A DNA stretch of 64,000 nucleotides from Diacronema lutheri (GCA_019448385.1 JAGTXO010000028.1:1-64000), one strand, 5' to 3'. Positions 50,001 through 60,059 are shown, numbered from the stretch's first letter. Notes: generated by a model not told the origin, from the sequence alone. Numbers and translations are program-made.

Positions 50001-50912
50001 AATGATTCGCTCGACTGCCTCGCCGGCGGCGCGTCGCACCCGGCCGGCGTGGCGAGCGGCGGCGGGAGTGGCGGCGCGCTGCGCTACGCGCTGTGCAATG
50101 ATTCGCTCGACTGCCTCGCCGGCGGCGCGTCGCACCCGGCCGGCGTGGCGAGCGGCGGCGGCTCGGCAGAATGTGTGAGCGGCGACGAGCATGCCTGCGG
50201 TCAACATCCAGTGGGCGGTTTCGACGGCTCGGTTCGGACGCCATCGTTCCGCATGGCGTCGGTGAGCGAAGTGCCAGAGCTGCGCACGGCCGTTTCATGC
50301 TCGAGCTACGCTGTCGATGCGCCGTCGCCCTTCGGTCCGGCGACCGTTGGCGCGATCGGGCGCGGCGGCGCGGCGGCGGCGGTGCCAGCCGCGGCCGCGA
50401 CAGCGCTGCCCGCCGCGGGCAGCGCGTCGGCGCAGCCGCCGGGCACGCACGGCGCGCGGCCGGCGGGCAAGGCCGTGCTGATCCCGGACGACCTGTCGCA
50501 ATTTTCCGGCGTCTTCCGCGCGTACGGCCGGCCCGAGCGCGTCTGCGCGCAGGCCGAGATCCTGAGCGCGTCCGCCGACGGCGCGCCCTCGTCCGAGCTC
50601 GTCTTCGTCGAGCGCGGCGACGCGCTGCTCTGGCTCTCGCGCAAGGCGCTCGGCGGCGAGGTGAAGAGCAACGAGAGCCTCGCGACGCTCCGGACGCACG
50701 GCACGCTCATCGGCTGCACCGAGGTGCTGCTCGCGATCCCGCGCCCCTTCGACGCGCGCATGCTCACCGACGGCGAGATTGTGCGCCTGTCGCTCGACGA
50801 GTTGCTGCAGATCCGCGCGGACCGGCCGGACGTGTGGGAGGCGCTGCTGCTCAAGTCGATGCAGGGGCAGAACACGACCGCGAGCGAGGCGCTCTTCTCC
50901 GTCGAGGGCTGA
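47042..50912 (+). CDS. SulP-family anion transporter with STAS and cyclic-nucleotide-binding-like domains
   Basis: A membrane carrier for sulfate-like anions of the type found in fungi and algae with a C-terminal cNMP-like fold. Exons are 47042-47148 and 47228-50912; the phase-2 join is consistent, about 1263 aa. Transmembrane part residues about 60-510: GAGVVAFMLVMMALTFSSAL, GGDELLATRESAFISMSLLS, IPFVTAGPYTSLAPLLSS and MLGVPSAAYMISTSM, the last being the conserved SulP segment. The STAS domain (residues about 550-670) has FATTHALTAEILRQ and VLNFAHVQSVDVSAIHTLKK. A long disordered linker with tandem repeats follows. The end (residues about 1120-1250) has a cNMP-like sandwich: LVFVERGDALLWLSRKALGG and RTHGTLIGCTEVLLAIPRPF, without a clear phosphate-binding cassette arginine. 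Confidence 0.85.
49757..49893 (+). repeat. 21-bp coding minisatellite (NGGGGGC)
   Basis: Six consecutive copies of AATGGCGGCGGGGGTGGGTG plus C encode NGGGGGC in the cytosolic linker of the SulP protein. The copies are virtually identical, which points to recent expansion. Confidence 0.95.
49972..50163 (+). repeat. 96-bp coding tandem duplication
   Basis: Two nearly identical 96-bp units in the SulP linker, each encoding 32 residues including ALRYALCNDSLDCLAGGASH. Four cysteines in total; significance unknown. Confidence 0.95.
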
Positions 50913-51252
50913 GCGCAGGAAGGCAGACGCGCGGGGAGAAGGGCTCTGTGCTGCGCTGCCGCCAGTTCCCCGCCAAGTTCTGAAACGAGTGGACAGTGAG
51001 GCCCGCTTCACGGACAGTCTGCACGGCTGCACCCGCTCAAGGCGGCAGGGGCCTGGCCTCCGCCCACGGCGCGTACATCGAGGCAGCCGAGGGTGGGGCA
51101 AAGGTTCAAGCACAGGGGAGGGCGGCGGGGGTGGGAGCACATGGGGATTTCAGGAGTGGCAAGCCTGGCACGAGGGATCCAGCGGCACGAGGGATCCAGC
51201 GGCGCTTACACCAGCGCCGTCCGCGATCGCCTGCGCGCCGCCGCGTCGCGCG
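50913..51252. other. Convergent intergenic stretch
   Basis: 340 bp between the SulP stop and the glucanase stop. No gene seen. It contains two tandem copies of GCACGAGGGATCCAGCG at about 51170-51203 and a partial GGCGCTTAC element like that of the 28-bp repeat. Unlike most convergent gaps here it has no long homopolymer. Confidence 0.6.
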
Positions 51253-54200
51253 TTAGTCGTGCAGCTGCTCGCGCAGCGCGAGCAGCCGCTCGCCGTCGAG
51301 CGCGCCCGTCATCGCGAGGCCGCCGCCGCCCTCGCCGCCGTCCGCCGAGCTATAATCGCCAGCGGCGGCGCGGCGCGCGCGCCACGCGCGCACGCCGCGG
51401 CGCGCGCCCGAAACGCCAAGGGCGAGCGCGAGGCCGACGACGGCGAGCGGCGCCGCGAGCGCCGCGCCGCGCGCCACGCGCGTGCGCGCGTCGACGCCGG
51501 CGGCCGCGAGGAGCGGACGCGGCGTGTCGATGCCGGCGACGGCGGCGGCGAGCTCCTGCGCGGTCGGGCCGTCCTCCTCGCCATCCTTGCGCGCGTCGGC
51601 GGGGCGCTCGGGAGTGCGTTGCTTGACGGCCGTGTCGTTCGAGAGGCGCACGAGGCCAATCTGGTCGAGGTCGGTGAGCTCGGCGGCGCCGTTGAAATCG
51701 CACGTGCCGCCGACCAGCCGCGCGGCGTGCCAGCTCTGCGTGAAGATCATCGACGCGTTTAAAATCCGATCGTCCGGACCGCCCTCGCACTGCGGGATCG
51801 GCGGGTTCGCCGTCTGGCACGCCCACGTGACGGCGTCGAGGATCGTCTTGCGGTCGGCGTCCTGCCGCGCGATGCACGCCACGTGACCGTTGTTCTCCTT
51901 CTGCGAGGCGTGGGGCGGGAGTGGCGCGGGAACGTGGCGCGCGCGCGCGGTTGAATGGGGCGAAGAACGCGCGCGCGCGCGCGCGCCATGCGGCGGCCGA
52001 GGAGCATGGCGGGTGGGGACGGCGGGCGCGCCATGCGGCGACCGAGGAGCATGGCGGGTGGGGACGGCGGGCAGGCAGGCGCGCGCGCGCGGTGGCCTGC
52101 ACGTGCTCGTGGCACGGCCAGACGCGCGGACGCAGAGAGTGCGGGGGGTAGGGGGGGGCACTCGTCCGCTCGTCCGCTCCTAACCCGCACGCCGCCGCCC
52201 GCGCGGCGCAGCGCGGCGCGGCGCGGCGCGGCGACTCGCCTCGCACGCCTGGTAGACGGCCGGGTGGTTGCCCTGCGCATCGCGCGGCAGCCAGCCATTT
52301 GCGACCGACTTGAGGTAATCCCACTTAGGCTCGAGCTCGCTTTTGAAATTCCAAAAGAACCAGCCGTGCCCGTACCTGCGGGCGGCGCGCGCGGCGCGGC
52401 GGGTGAGGCGCGCAGCGCAGCAAAGCGTTTGGCCAGGCAACGCGGCGCGCGGTGCGCGGCCCGCCGAGCGCGTGCGGCGTGCGTGCGCCGCCGCTGCTGC
52501 TGGCACGGGCGCGGGCGCGGGCTCGGGCTCGATGCGCGTACGACCAGGCGTTGAGCTTCTTGTGCCCGAGGTTGGTCATCACGTCCGTGTCATTTGGCCA
52601 CGACTTGTCGATCGGGCACATCCCGAAGGCCGGCGTCGAGACGCCCGTGCCAAAGGGCCCGCGTTGGTTGAACCAGCGAGGCGGTGGCGCGCCCGGCTGC
52701 TCGCGGCCCATGTACGGCTCGGCACAGGGCACCAGGTCGCACTGCACCATCGGGTAGCCGGGCAGGTTGTCGTTGAAGCCGTTGAGCCACATGGCGCAGT
52801 TGTCCGTCGCAAGGCTCCACTCGCCCACGACGACGGGCATGATCTGGTCCTCATACTCGGCGATCGTGTGCTTCTGCGCGCATGCGTTCGTGTAGAAGAC
52901 CTCGGGCTCGGACGGGCGGTTCCACGCCTGCGCTCGCGGATGCGGTGGGCGGGTGGGCGGGTGGGCGGGCGGTTGAGTGGCGGCGCATGGCACGGCGCGC
53001 TTGACCGGCGTAAAGACGGAGCGCAACGGGCGCATGCGGCGGGTGAGATGTGCACGCGGGCAAGCGGGATGGGCAGGCATGGAACGTCCCAACCGCACAG
53101 CCACGTCGCGCACGCGGCTCGCCGTGGCTGGCGCTGAGCTCCGTGCTGTCGCCCACTTGATGGCGCCGGCGCAGCCACGGCGTCATGGCGACAGTCACGC
53201 CGTGGCTGAGCTCCGTGCTGTCGCCGGCGTTGGGCTGCTCGTTGCGTCGTGCGCCATGGCCGGCGCTGCGCGCATACTTGGTAAATGTGGGTATCGAGCA
53301 TGATCCCAGGGCAGCCGCGCATGAAGTGGCGCCACAGGCCCGAATGCAGCCGGAAGCTGTCGTGCATGAACCACTTCCAACCCGGCGCGCGCCGCTTGAT
53401 CACCTTGTACCTGCGCCGCGCCAAGGCGCACACGGTGTGCGTGCGGGCCGCGGTCGAGGCAGCCACGGGCGGCCGTGAGCCACGCGCGCGCGCGCGCGCG
53501 CGACACGGGCGGCGGCCGCGCAAAGGCGAGCGGACGACCGCGCTGTCCGCGAGCCAAGCACGCACCCCTCCCAGTAGAAGCGCTTGAGGGGGCCGATCGG
53601 CGTGAACTGCCACGGCTCGTTGACCGGCTGCACGCCCATCACCGCCGCGTTGGTCGAGTACGCCTGTGCGATCGCGCGGACGACGTCGAGCGTCGCGTCG
53701 AGGCGGTGCCAGTAGAGGGCGGAGTAGGCCTTGCTGTCGAGGTCGAATTTGCCCATCCACTCCGCCTTCCGGCTTGCCCAGTGTGAGAAGGTCGTGCCCG
53801 TCGCCGCCTCGCCCGCTTGCCACGTCTCCTCCGAGTCCGCCGGCAGGTCGGCCTTCGTGCGCCAGATGGTCTCGAGGCCGAGCCCGGAGTTGTCGAGGCC
53901 GTTCTGCGAGCCCTCGAGCGCGTGCAGGTCGATCAGCACCTTCATCCCGTACTTGGCGGCGAGGCCGAGGAGTCGATCGAACTGCTCGATCGCGCCGTCG
54001 GTGCATCCGACGTACCTTCGCGCGCGATGGCGGGAGCGGCGGCAGAGGGCAACCGATGCGGGCATGCGTAAGGGGTTGTGAAGGTGCGCGCGCGCCGTAG
54101 CGAAGCGCTGTGTGACACCGCGACGGCGCAGCACCGCGCGGCGAGCGCGGCGCGGCGCGGCGCCTCACGGTCCGTACGGCCGCCACATCCAATCACCGAC

Positions 54201-54916
54201 TGGGACGCGGAGCGAATCAATATTGGCCATGTACAGCTCGCGGATGTCCTGCTCGGTCACCCACGTGCTCCAGTGCCGGCGCAGCTGCTTGTTCCCCTCG
54301 AGCGGACCGAGCGCCTCGCAAAAGGTGTACGTGTCCATGCCGACGTGCTGCGGCGTCTCGTCCTTGTAGCGCTCGGGCGCGCCGAGGAACTGATAGAAGA
54401 GGGAGGGCGTGATCCACGGCTCGAGCACGAGCCAGCTGTGGCGCGCGTGCGCGCCAGAGAGGAATGCAGAGCGTGAGGGGTGGATGGCGTCGGCGCGCGC
54501 CGCGCGTTTCGCGCGCGCGACACGCGCCGCGCGAGCGGCGCGCACCCGCCAATGTTGACGCCCCTGATCTGCTTCTGGAAGGGCGCATCCTTGGGCGCAT
54601 TGCTGCACGTCATGTTCTCGTCGTGGCGCGAGAAGAGGAAGGGTAGCGCGTCCGCCATGTCGGGGTCCTGCGGCGGCGCGGCGCGGCGCGGCGCGGCGTC
54701 ACTAGCCGCGGCCGCCGCGAGCGCGAGCGCGCGCGCGCGCGCGCGCGCCTCGCCGTGCCGCGCCGCGCGCACGTCGTAGTAGTACTCGTCGCCGCCGGTG
54801 TACTCGGGCACAAACTTGCCGCTTTGCACGTCCGGCAGCCCCGCGCCTGCCGCCCGGCCCGCGCAGGCCGCGGCCACGACGGCGGCCACTGCGGCGAGTC
54901 GCATCCTCGGCATCAT
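51253..54916 (-). CDS. Secreted/anchored GH5 exo-beta-1,3-glucanase-like enzyme with X8 domain, 8 exons
   Basis: Hydrolyses or remodels beta-glucan. Exons on the minus strand: 54916-54773, 54667-54546, 54435-54169, 54015-53566, 53410-53278, 52927-52542, 52375-52249, 51900-51253; all phases agree, 758 aa. The last intron starts with GC. A signal peptide comes first (RLAAVAAVVAAACAGRAAGA). The GH5 core restored by splicing begins [20 protein letters not shown]; the acid/base Glu is in GVQPVNEPWQF, the nucleophile Glu in PVVVGEWSLATD, and the barrel end in AWSYGHGWFFWNFKSELEP. The X8/CBM43-type module has ACIARQDADRKTILDAVTWA and GGTCDFNGAAEL. A C-terminal membrane helix follows (AALAAPLAVVGLALALGV). 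Family logic suggests action on 1,3-glucans such as chrysolaminarin or the cell surface. Confidence 0.9.
51981..52070. repeat. 45-bp tandem duplication in glucanase intron 7
   Basis: Two copies of a 45-bp unit (51981-52025 and 52026-52070) with one or two differences, in the GC-AG intron 51901-52248. Confidence 0.95.
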
Positions 54917-54980
54917 TTGTTCCATCCGCGGAATGCCCGCTTCAACCACTTTCGGCCGCGCTCTCGGCCCCCGAAGCCGA

Positions 54981-57284
54981 ATGCACTCCAACCGCAGCGA
55001 CCGGAGCGATGCGAGCAGCACGACGCCGGCGAAGCCGCGGCTGGTGCCGCGCGCGCTGAGCGCGATGGGTCTTGCGCGCACGGACTCGCTCGCGGGCATC
55101 AAGCAGAGCCTCCTCCGGCAGGGCCGCTCCGAGACGCTCGGCGACCTGCGCTCGGCGCGAATCGTCAAGTTTAACCGCGGCTCGGCGCTCGCCGACCTGT
55201 CGTACCTCGCGCTTCCCGGCCTGACGTCGCGCGTCGCGCGTCGCGCGCGCATCCCCACCACCGCCGCCACCGACACCGTCTCGCGCACCGCCTCGTACCT
55301 GCGGCTCGAGATGATCGGCGCGAGCGCGTCCGGGCTGAGCGCCGCCGAGCGCGAGCAGCTGCTGCCGTCGGGCGGCGACGAGTACGTGGAGGAGACGGGG
55401 CTGACGCCCGCGCTGGGCAAGAGCGTCGGCGTCGCGCTCATCTCCTCGTTCATGTACGGCTTCAACGGCGCCAACATGAACACGCAGGCCGGCGTGCAGC
55501 GCGCGGCGCTCGGCATTCCGACGTCGGCGGGCGCGTCCGCCGACAACGTTTGGGCGCTATGCGTCTCGCTCTTCTGCATCGGTGCGCTGCTCGGGTGCAA
55601 CCTCTCCGGCTCGCTTGCCGACAAGTGGGGCCGCAAGAAGTACCTCCTCGTCTCCTCCTTCATCTTCGCGGCCGGCGGCGCGCTCGAGGCCGCATGCGCG
55701 CTCCCGCCCGCGCCGGCGGGCGGCGGCCCGGCGGTCGCGCGCATCGCGATGCTGATCGTCGGCCGGTTGGTGACGGGCGTGGCGTGCGGCGGCGCGACGG
55801 TCGTCGTGCCCATGTACCTCGGCGAGGTCAGCCCGGCCGCGCTGCGCGGCACGCTCGGCACGGCGTTCCAGCTCTGCTCAGTCGTGGCGATGTTCGCCGC
55901 GCAGGTCCTGGGCCTCGGCTCGGCGCTCGGCACCGAGGCGCTGTGGCCGCTCGTGCTCGGGCTGGTCGTGCTGCCCGCAGTCGTGCAGCTGATGCTCGGC
56001 GGCCTCCTCGTCGAGTCGCCGCGTTGGCTCTGCATGGTCGGCGCCGTCGACGAGGCCCAGCTCACCCTCGCGCACCTGCGCAACGTGGACGCGACCGACG
56101 AGCAGCTCCTCGAGGAGCTCGACCTGATGATCTCGAGCGCGGAGGGCGCGCAGGGCGGCGCGGACGGCCGCGGTGGCAAGGCGGGCAGGTCGGCCGGCCC
56201 GACTTTTGCGCAGCTCCTCCGTCCGCCCACGCGCTACCCGCTCCTCATCGCCATGGCGCTCATGGTCCTGCAGCAATTCTCCGGCATCAACAACGTGAGC
56301 GCGCGCCGCCGCCGCCGCCGCGCGACCAGCGGCGGCGGAGACGGCGGCCGCGCGCGCGCGGTCGTGCGCGCGCGCCGCCGCGAGGCCAGCCAACTTCTGG
56401 GCTACGGCCCAGCGCCCGTCAGATCGCCATGCCCACGCCCGCGCTCACGCACGCGCGCCGCCGCATGTGCGTACGCCCGACCCCACGCCGCGCTCGCTTT
56501 GCGTGGTCTCTCGATCGGCGGGTCGGGGGCTGTGCCGGCGCGTCGGGCTGTGCGGCCGTGCCAGGCGTTCAACTTCTCGTCCGTCTTCCTCAAGGCGAAC
56601 GGGATGGACGACGCGTCTGTCCAGCTGATCGCCATCCTGATGAACGTGGGCAATGTGCTCATCACCCTCCTCTCGGTTTTCCTCATGGACCGCGCGGGCC
56701 GGCGCGCGCTCCTCCTCATCTCGACCGTCGGGATGACGCTCGGCACGGGCGCGCTCACCGTCGCGCTCAAGGCGCCCGGCCAGTCCTTCACCACGCCCCT
56801 CTCCGTCCTGTCCGTCGTGCTCTTCGTCGCGAGCTTTGGTGCGTGCGCGCGCTGTGCAGCCTTTGCGCGAGCCCCCGCTGCCCATTCCCTTCTCCGCACC
56901 CTTTCTCCTCTCCGCTCCCGTCGCCGCGCCCAGCTCCCGGACCCCACGCCGTACCGCGTTCGGGCGGGCGCGCCCCTCACACGTGTGCGCGGCCGAGCTC
57001 TTGCAGGCATCGGCCTCGGTCCGGTGGGCTGGCTCCTACCCGCAGAGATCATGCCGGCCGAGACGCGCGCGCTCGCGTCGTCTGTCGCGGCCACGACCAA
57101 CTGGCTCGCGAATTTCATCGCGTCACAGGCCTTCCTCGTGATCGCGAACGCTTTGGGCGGCTTCGCGTTTGTGCCATTTGGCGCGTGCCTCGTGCTCGGC
57201 GGCTTCTTCATCGCGCTCTTCGTGCCGGAGACGAAGGGCAAGTCGCTCGAGCAGATCCAGGCCGAGCTCGCCGACACGCTCTGA
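54981..57284 (+). CDS. MFS sugar/proton symporter (sugar porter family)
   Basis: Moves hexose or a similar sugar across a membrane. Exons are 54981-56294, 56565-56838 and 57007-57284, joined in phase, about 621 aa. The N-terminal 140 residues are basic and disordered. Twelve membrane helices follow with sugar porter signatures: GSLADKWGRKKYLLVSS, VGRLVTGVACGGATVVVPMY, LGEVSPAALRGTLGTAFQL, VLQQFSGINNAFNFSSVFLK (across intron 1), LMDRAGRRALLL, GIGLGPVGWLLPAEIMPAET (across intron 2) and the end motif FVPETKGKSLEQIQAEL. Both introns stay open in frame, so retention would insert rather than truncate. Earlier in-frame ATGs (54932) exist. Divergent from the glucanase gene with only 15-64 bp between starts. 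Confidence 0.9.
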   Translation: MHSNRSDRSDASSTTPAKPRLVPRALSAMGLARTDSLAGIKQSLLRQGRSETLGDLRSARIVKFNRGSALADLSYLALPGLTSRVARRARIPTTAATDTVSRTASYLRLEMIGASASGLSAAEREQLLPSGGDEYVEETGLTPALGKSVGVALISSFMYGFNGANMNTQAGVQRAALGIPTSAGASADNVWALCVSLFCIGALLGCNLSGSLADKWGRKKYLLVSSFIFAAGGALEAACALPPAPAGGGPAVARIAMLIVGRLVTGVACGGATVVVPMYLGEVSPAALRGTLGTAFQLCSVVAMFAAQVLGLGSALGTEALWPLVLGLVVLPAVVQLMLGGLLVESPRWLCMVGAVDEAQLTLAHLRNVDATDEQLLEELDLMISSAEGAQGGADGRGGKAGRSAGPTFAQLLRPPTRYPLLIAMALMVLQQFSGINNVSARRRRRRATSGGGDGGRARAVVRARRREASQLLGYGPAPVRSPCPRPRSRTRAAACAYARPHAALALRGLSIGGSGAVPARRAVRPCQAFNFSSVFLKANGMDDASVQLIAILMNVGNVLITLLSVFLMDRAGRRALLLISTVGMTLGTGALTVALKAPGQSFTTPLSVLSVVLFVASFGACARCAAFARAPAAHSLLRTLSPLRSRRRAQLPDPTPYRVRAGAPLTRVRGRALAGIGLGPVGWLLPAEIMPAETRALASSVAATTNWLANFIASQAFLVIANALGGFAFVPFGACLVLGGFFIALFVPETKGKSLEQIQAELADTL

Positions 57285-57681
57285 GGCAGCGCGGCCGCTG
57301 GTCTGCCATTGTGTGCCACAGTTGCTCTCAGATAGGCGGGTCCGCCTTGCGCGCTGCTCCCTCACCTCCGGTCTGCCATCTTGCCCGTTGTACGGCTCGG
57401 GCTCCTTGCCATGGTGCCCTGCTGCGCATCGCGCAATGGGACGGGATGCGACGCAGCCCGATGGCCCGCCAAGAGGAGGAGGACGTCGGAACGCGATGCA
57501 GTACTGTCCTTGACATGGGACGGGTGCTCTATGACATCGACGTTGGCGGCGGCATGCACGCGGCGGCAGCGGCCTCAACGACGGTCACGAAGCCGCGGGC
57601 GGCGGGCGCACGACCCAGCGAAGGCGGCACGCTTGCCGGTATAATAAGCTCAACCCGGGGGGCGCTCCGCGCCCGCGGCTG
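57285..57681. other. Convergent intergenic stretch, nothing recognised
   Basis: About 400 bp between the MFS stop and the stop of the two-TM gene. No gene or long repeat was seen; a short AT-rich TATAATAAG segment lies at about 57640. Probably the 3' UTRs of both genes. Confidence 0.5.
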
Positions 57682-59037
57682 CTACATGAGCGGCAGCTCG
57701 TCGGCGTCCCTCCCTTCGAAGGGCCCTTTCGACGGGAAGGTGGGCGGCATGGGCGGCTGCGCAGGCGTCTCGCGCGCGGCGATCTGCGAGGCGGTCGAGA
57801 ACGCGCGCGGGCGCTTGCGCGGCTCGTGCTGGTGCGCATCGTCGAGCTCGTCCGGGTCGACGAGGCCGTACTGCTGAAGGGTGCGGCGGGCGAGGAGGCG
57901 GAGGAGGTGGAGAAGGAGGAGAACGACGAAGACAGCGTAGAGGAGGTACAGCACGATGGACGCGGAGAGCTCGCGGTTGAGCACGATGTGCACCTCGTGG
58001 CCTCTGTGATTCGGCAGCCGCTTCTCAAAGGCCCAGCACGGCACGGCTTCGCCAAGCTCCGGGCGCGGGCGGAGCCAAAAATGCGCCGTCCGGTCGCAGA
58101 ATTCCTCGCCCTCCTCGTAGCTCGCGTTCACCCGGCCGGTGCAGTAGTTCGCGTTGGTGAGGACGAGGTCGCTGTACGCCAGGTGCCTGCCGCGCAGGTG
58201 GTCGAGGTTGGACTCGCGCGCCGTGCACTTGTCCCGTGCGCCGACGACGTCCGCCGCCGTCGCTGGCACGACGTCGACTCCATCGCCCATCGCCGCCGGC
58301 TTGCCGCCGCCCGCGGCGGGCACGGCGGCGGCGACGCGCGTGGTGGCAACGACAAGCTCCCTGCTGTCGCCTTCACCGCCGTGCAGCTCGCGAATCGAGA
58401 CGTCCCCCTCAAGTTCGCTGTCGCCGTCAATGTCGACCAAGAAGTAACCGCGGTCGAGCTCGGCGCTCACGATCCGCTGCGCGTCGGCCGGGTTGGGCAT
58501 GTGCTCGGGCAGGCCGTCGCACCCGTCGGCGAGCGTGACGGTGACGTTGAACGCACCAAAGAAGGTCCAGATGATTGCGCCGCGCTGTACCGCCGAGCCC
58601 ACGTTGAGCGACCTGCCGACCTTGTGCGAGATCGCCGCGTACCCGTACGCCTCGACCGCGCACGTCGCCTGGAACCAGATGCCGCCGTGCCGCGCGCGCG
58701 CCTCGTTGACGAGCGGCTCCGCCATGCCCGAGCCGAGCGCGAGTGCCGCGACGAGCACGATGCCCATCGCGACCGGGTTCAACCACACGCGCTGAAACGA
58801 GCGGCCGAGGCCGTACGCCGTGCTGCCCGCGCGCGCTTTCACCGCGTCGATACGGCGGAGCATGTACGGGTGGCGGCCCTCGTGGTGCATCGTGTCATCG
58901 GCCATGAATCCGTCATCGAGCGACGAGCGACCGGCGATGGCCGCCTTCGTCGTCGTGCGCCGCACGCTGGAGAGTCGGTCCCTCCCGGCGCCTGGTTCAG
59001 CCATCTTTTCCATCATTCTTTCGCTCCTCTTTACCAT
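57682..59037 (-). CDS. Two-TM membrane protein with Cys-containing lumenal domain, function unknown
   Basis: 451 aa from the ATG at 59035-59037 (MVKRSERMMEKM). A basic cytosolic N-terminus comes first. TM1 is at about residues 88-108 (AMGIVLVAALALGSGMAEPL). A large lumenal domain of about 250 residues has paired cysteines (ATCAVEAYGY, DGCDGL, DKCTA, NYCTG, EFCDRTAHFWLRP, VPCWAF) and N-glycosylation sites. TM2 follows (ASIVLYLLYAVFVVLLLLHL) and then a Ser/Pro-rich tail. The paired Cys and two flanking helices suggest a receptor-like or structural surface protein. Not assigned to a family. A TATTTAAA element lies only a few bases upstream of the ATG. Confidence 0.65.
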   Translation of the reverse strand: MVKRSERMMEKMAEPGAGRDRLSSVRRTTTKAAIAGRSSLDDGFMADDTMHHEGRHPYMLRRIDAVKARAGSTAYGLGRSFQRVWLNPVAMGIVLVAALALGSGMAEPLVNEARARHGGIWFQATCAVEAYGYAAISHKVGRSLNVGSAVQRGAIIWTFFGAFNVTVTLADGCDGLPEHMPNPADAQRIVSAELDRGYFLVDIDGDSELEGDVSIRELHGGEGDSRELVVATTRVAAAVPAAGGGKPAAMGDGVDVVPATAADVVGARDKCTARESNLDHLRGRHLAYSDLVLTNANYCTGRVNASYEEGEEFCDRTAHFWLRPRPELGEAVPCWAFEKRLPNHRGHEVHIVLNRELSASIVLYLLYAVFVVLLLLHLLRLLARRTLQQYGLVDPDELDDAHQHEPRKRPRAFSTASQIAARETPAQPPMPPTFPSKGPFEGRDADELPLM

Positions 59038-59202
59038 TTTAAATAGGGGCGTTCATTTCCCCGGACTCAGGCAATTTTACGCCCATAGGACGTGCAAAAT
59101 TTCCTTGCGCGACTTCCGCCTGGGGGCTGGAAGCGCGGGCGAGGCGCGAACCGAGCTCGCGGCGTGCCCGAGGCGCTCGTAGGGCGAGCTCGCGTCGGGG
59201 GG

Positions 59203-59946
59203 ATGGCCGCCGAGGCGCTGATGCGCTCGGTCCGCGTGGTGCCTTACTCAGTGCTCGGCTCGCAGCTCACGCTCGAGCGGCGCATCGCGCGCAAGGTGCC
59301 GCCGCCCGACGCGAGTACCTTGTTCGTCGACCCGGCCGGACTGCCCTTCATCACGCAGCTCGGGCCAGGTGCGGCGGCGGGCGCGAGCGGCGCAATCTAC
59401 GAATTCCTGGGCATTCGTGATGACGACGAGTTCCCCGAGCCCGTTCGCGCCGCCATCCGCGACGTGTGCGACGCGCACTGGCACACCTACGCCGCGCCCA
59501 CGGGCGACGACGACGGCTGCGCGCCGCGCGAGCTCAACTGCTGCCACGTCGTTGGCCCCAATTTCAACGCAATGTTCCCGCCGCTGCCCTTTCCGGGCGA
59601 GGACGGCGTCGTCGACGACCCGCAGCGCGCCGAGCACGAGGCGGAGGGCCTCGCGAAGCTTACTCTCGTTTATGCGAACGTGCTGCGTGAGTTTGCGCGC
59701 TCAAAGCTGCCGCGGCTCCGGCTGCTGCCGGTCAGTGGCGGTATCTTTGCGGGCAAGCTGCGCGACGCCATGCCCGCGCTCACCTTCCGCGCGCTGCGCG
59801 CCGCCGCCGATCAGCTCGGCGACGCGGACGCGGCGGCGGTCGCGGCGGCGGCCGACGGCGTCGAGATGTGCATCTTCGAGGAGGCTCACCTGACGCTCTT
59901 CGAGGAGGCGCTCGAGCGCGCGCGCGCGGATGATGGCGCGCAGTGA
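59203..59946 (+). CDS. Macro-domain-like protein
   Basis: Likely binds ADP-ribose or a related nucleotide. About 247 aa from the ATG at 59203 (MAAEALMRSVRVV). The macro fold is recognisable by order: LPFITQLGPGAAAGASGAIY (Gly-rich loop 1), CCHVVGPNF (strand), ANVLREFARSK (helix), LRLLPVSGGIFAGKLRDAMP (the second substrate loop, matching the S-G-G-I-F-A-G consensus) and EMCIFEEAHLTLFEEAL (last strand and helix). The catalytic Asn of hydrolytic MacroD-type members is not evident in the first loop, so it may bind rather than hydrolyse. Upstream in-frame codons are open to 59092 but lack an ATG with better context. Confidence 0.75.
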   Translation: MAAEALMRSVRVVPYSVLGSQLTLERRIARKVPPPDASTLFVDPAGLPFITQLGPGAAAGASGAIYEFLGIRDDDEFPEPVRAAIRDVCDAHWHTYAAPTGDDDGCAPRELNCCHVVGPNFNAMFPPLPFPGEDGVVDDPQRAEHEAEGLAKLTLVYANVLREFARSKLPRLRLLPVSGGIFAGKLRDAMPALTFRALRAAADQLGDADAAAVAAAADGVEMCIFEEAHLTLFEEALERARADDGAQ

Positions 59947-60013
59947 TCCTCCCTTCCCCGCTTTCATCGCACGCCAACGGTTCGGCTCCGTTTGGGCCGG
60001 TTCGTTTGGGCCG

Positions 60014-60052
60014 CCCCCCCCCCCCCCCTCTCCCCCCCCCCCCCACCCCCCC
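60014..60052. repeat. C-tract between convergent genes
   Basis: Mostly C with a few T and one A. It lies between the macro-domain stop and the SEC14-like stop. Confidence 0.95.
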
Positions 60053-60059
60053 GCAGTCG

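Noticed and set aside
54798-54931. Earlier start of the sugar transporter frame
   Set aside because: It would overlap the glucanase signal peptide on the opposite strand; an ATG at 54932 or 54981 is more likely.
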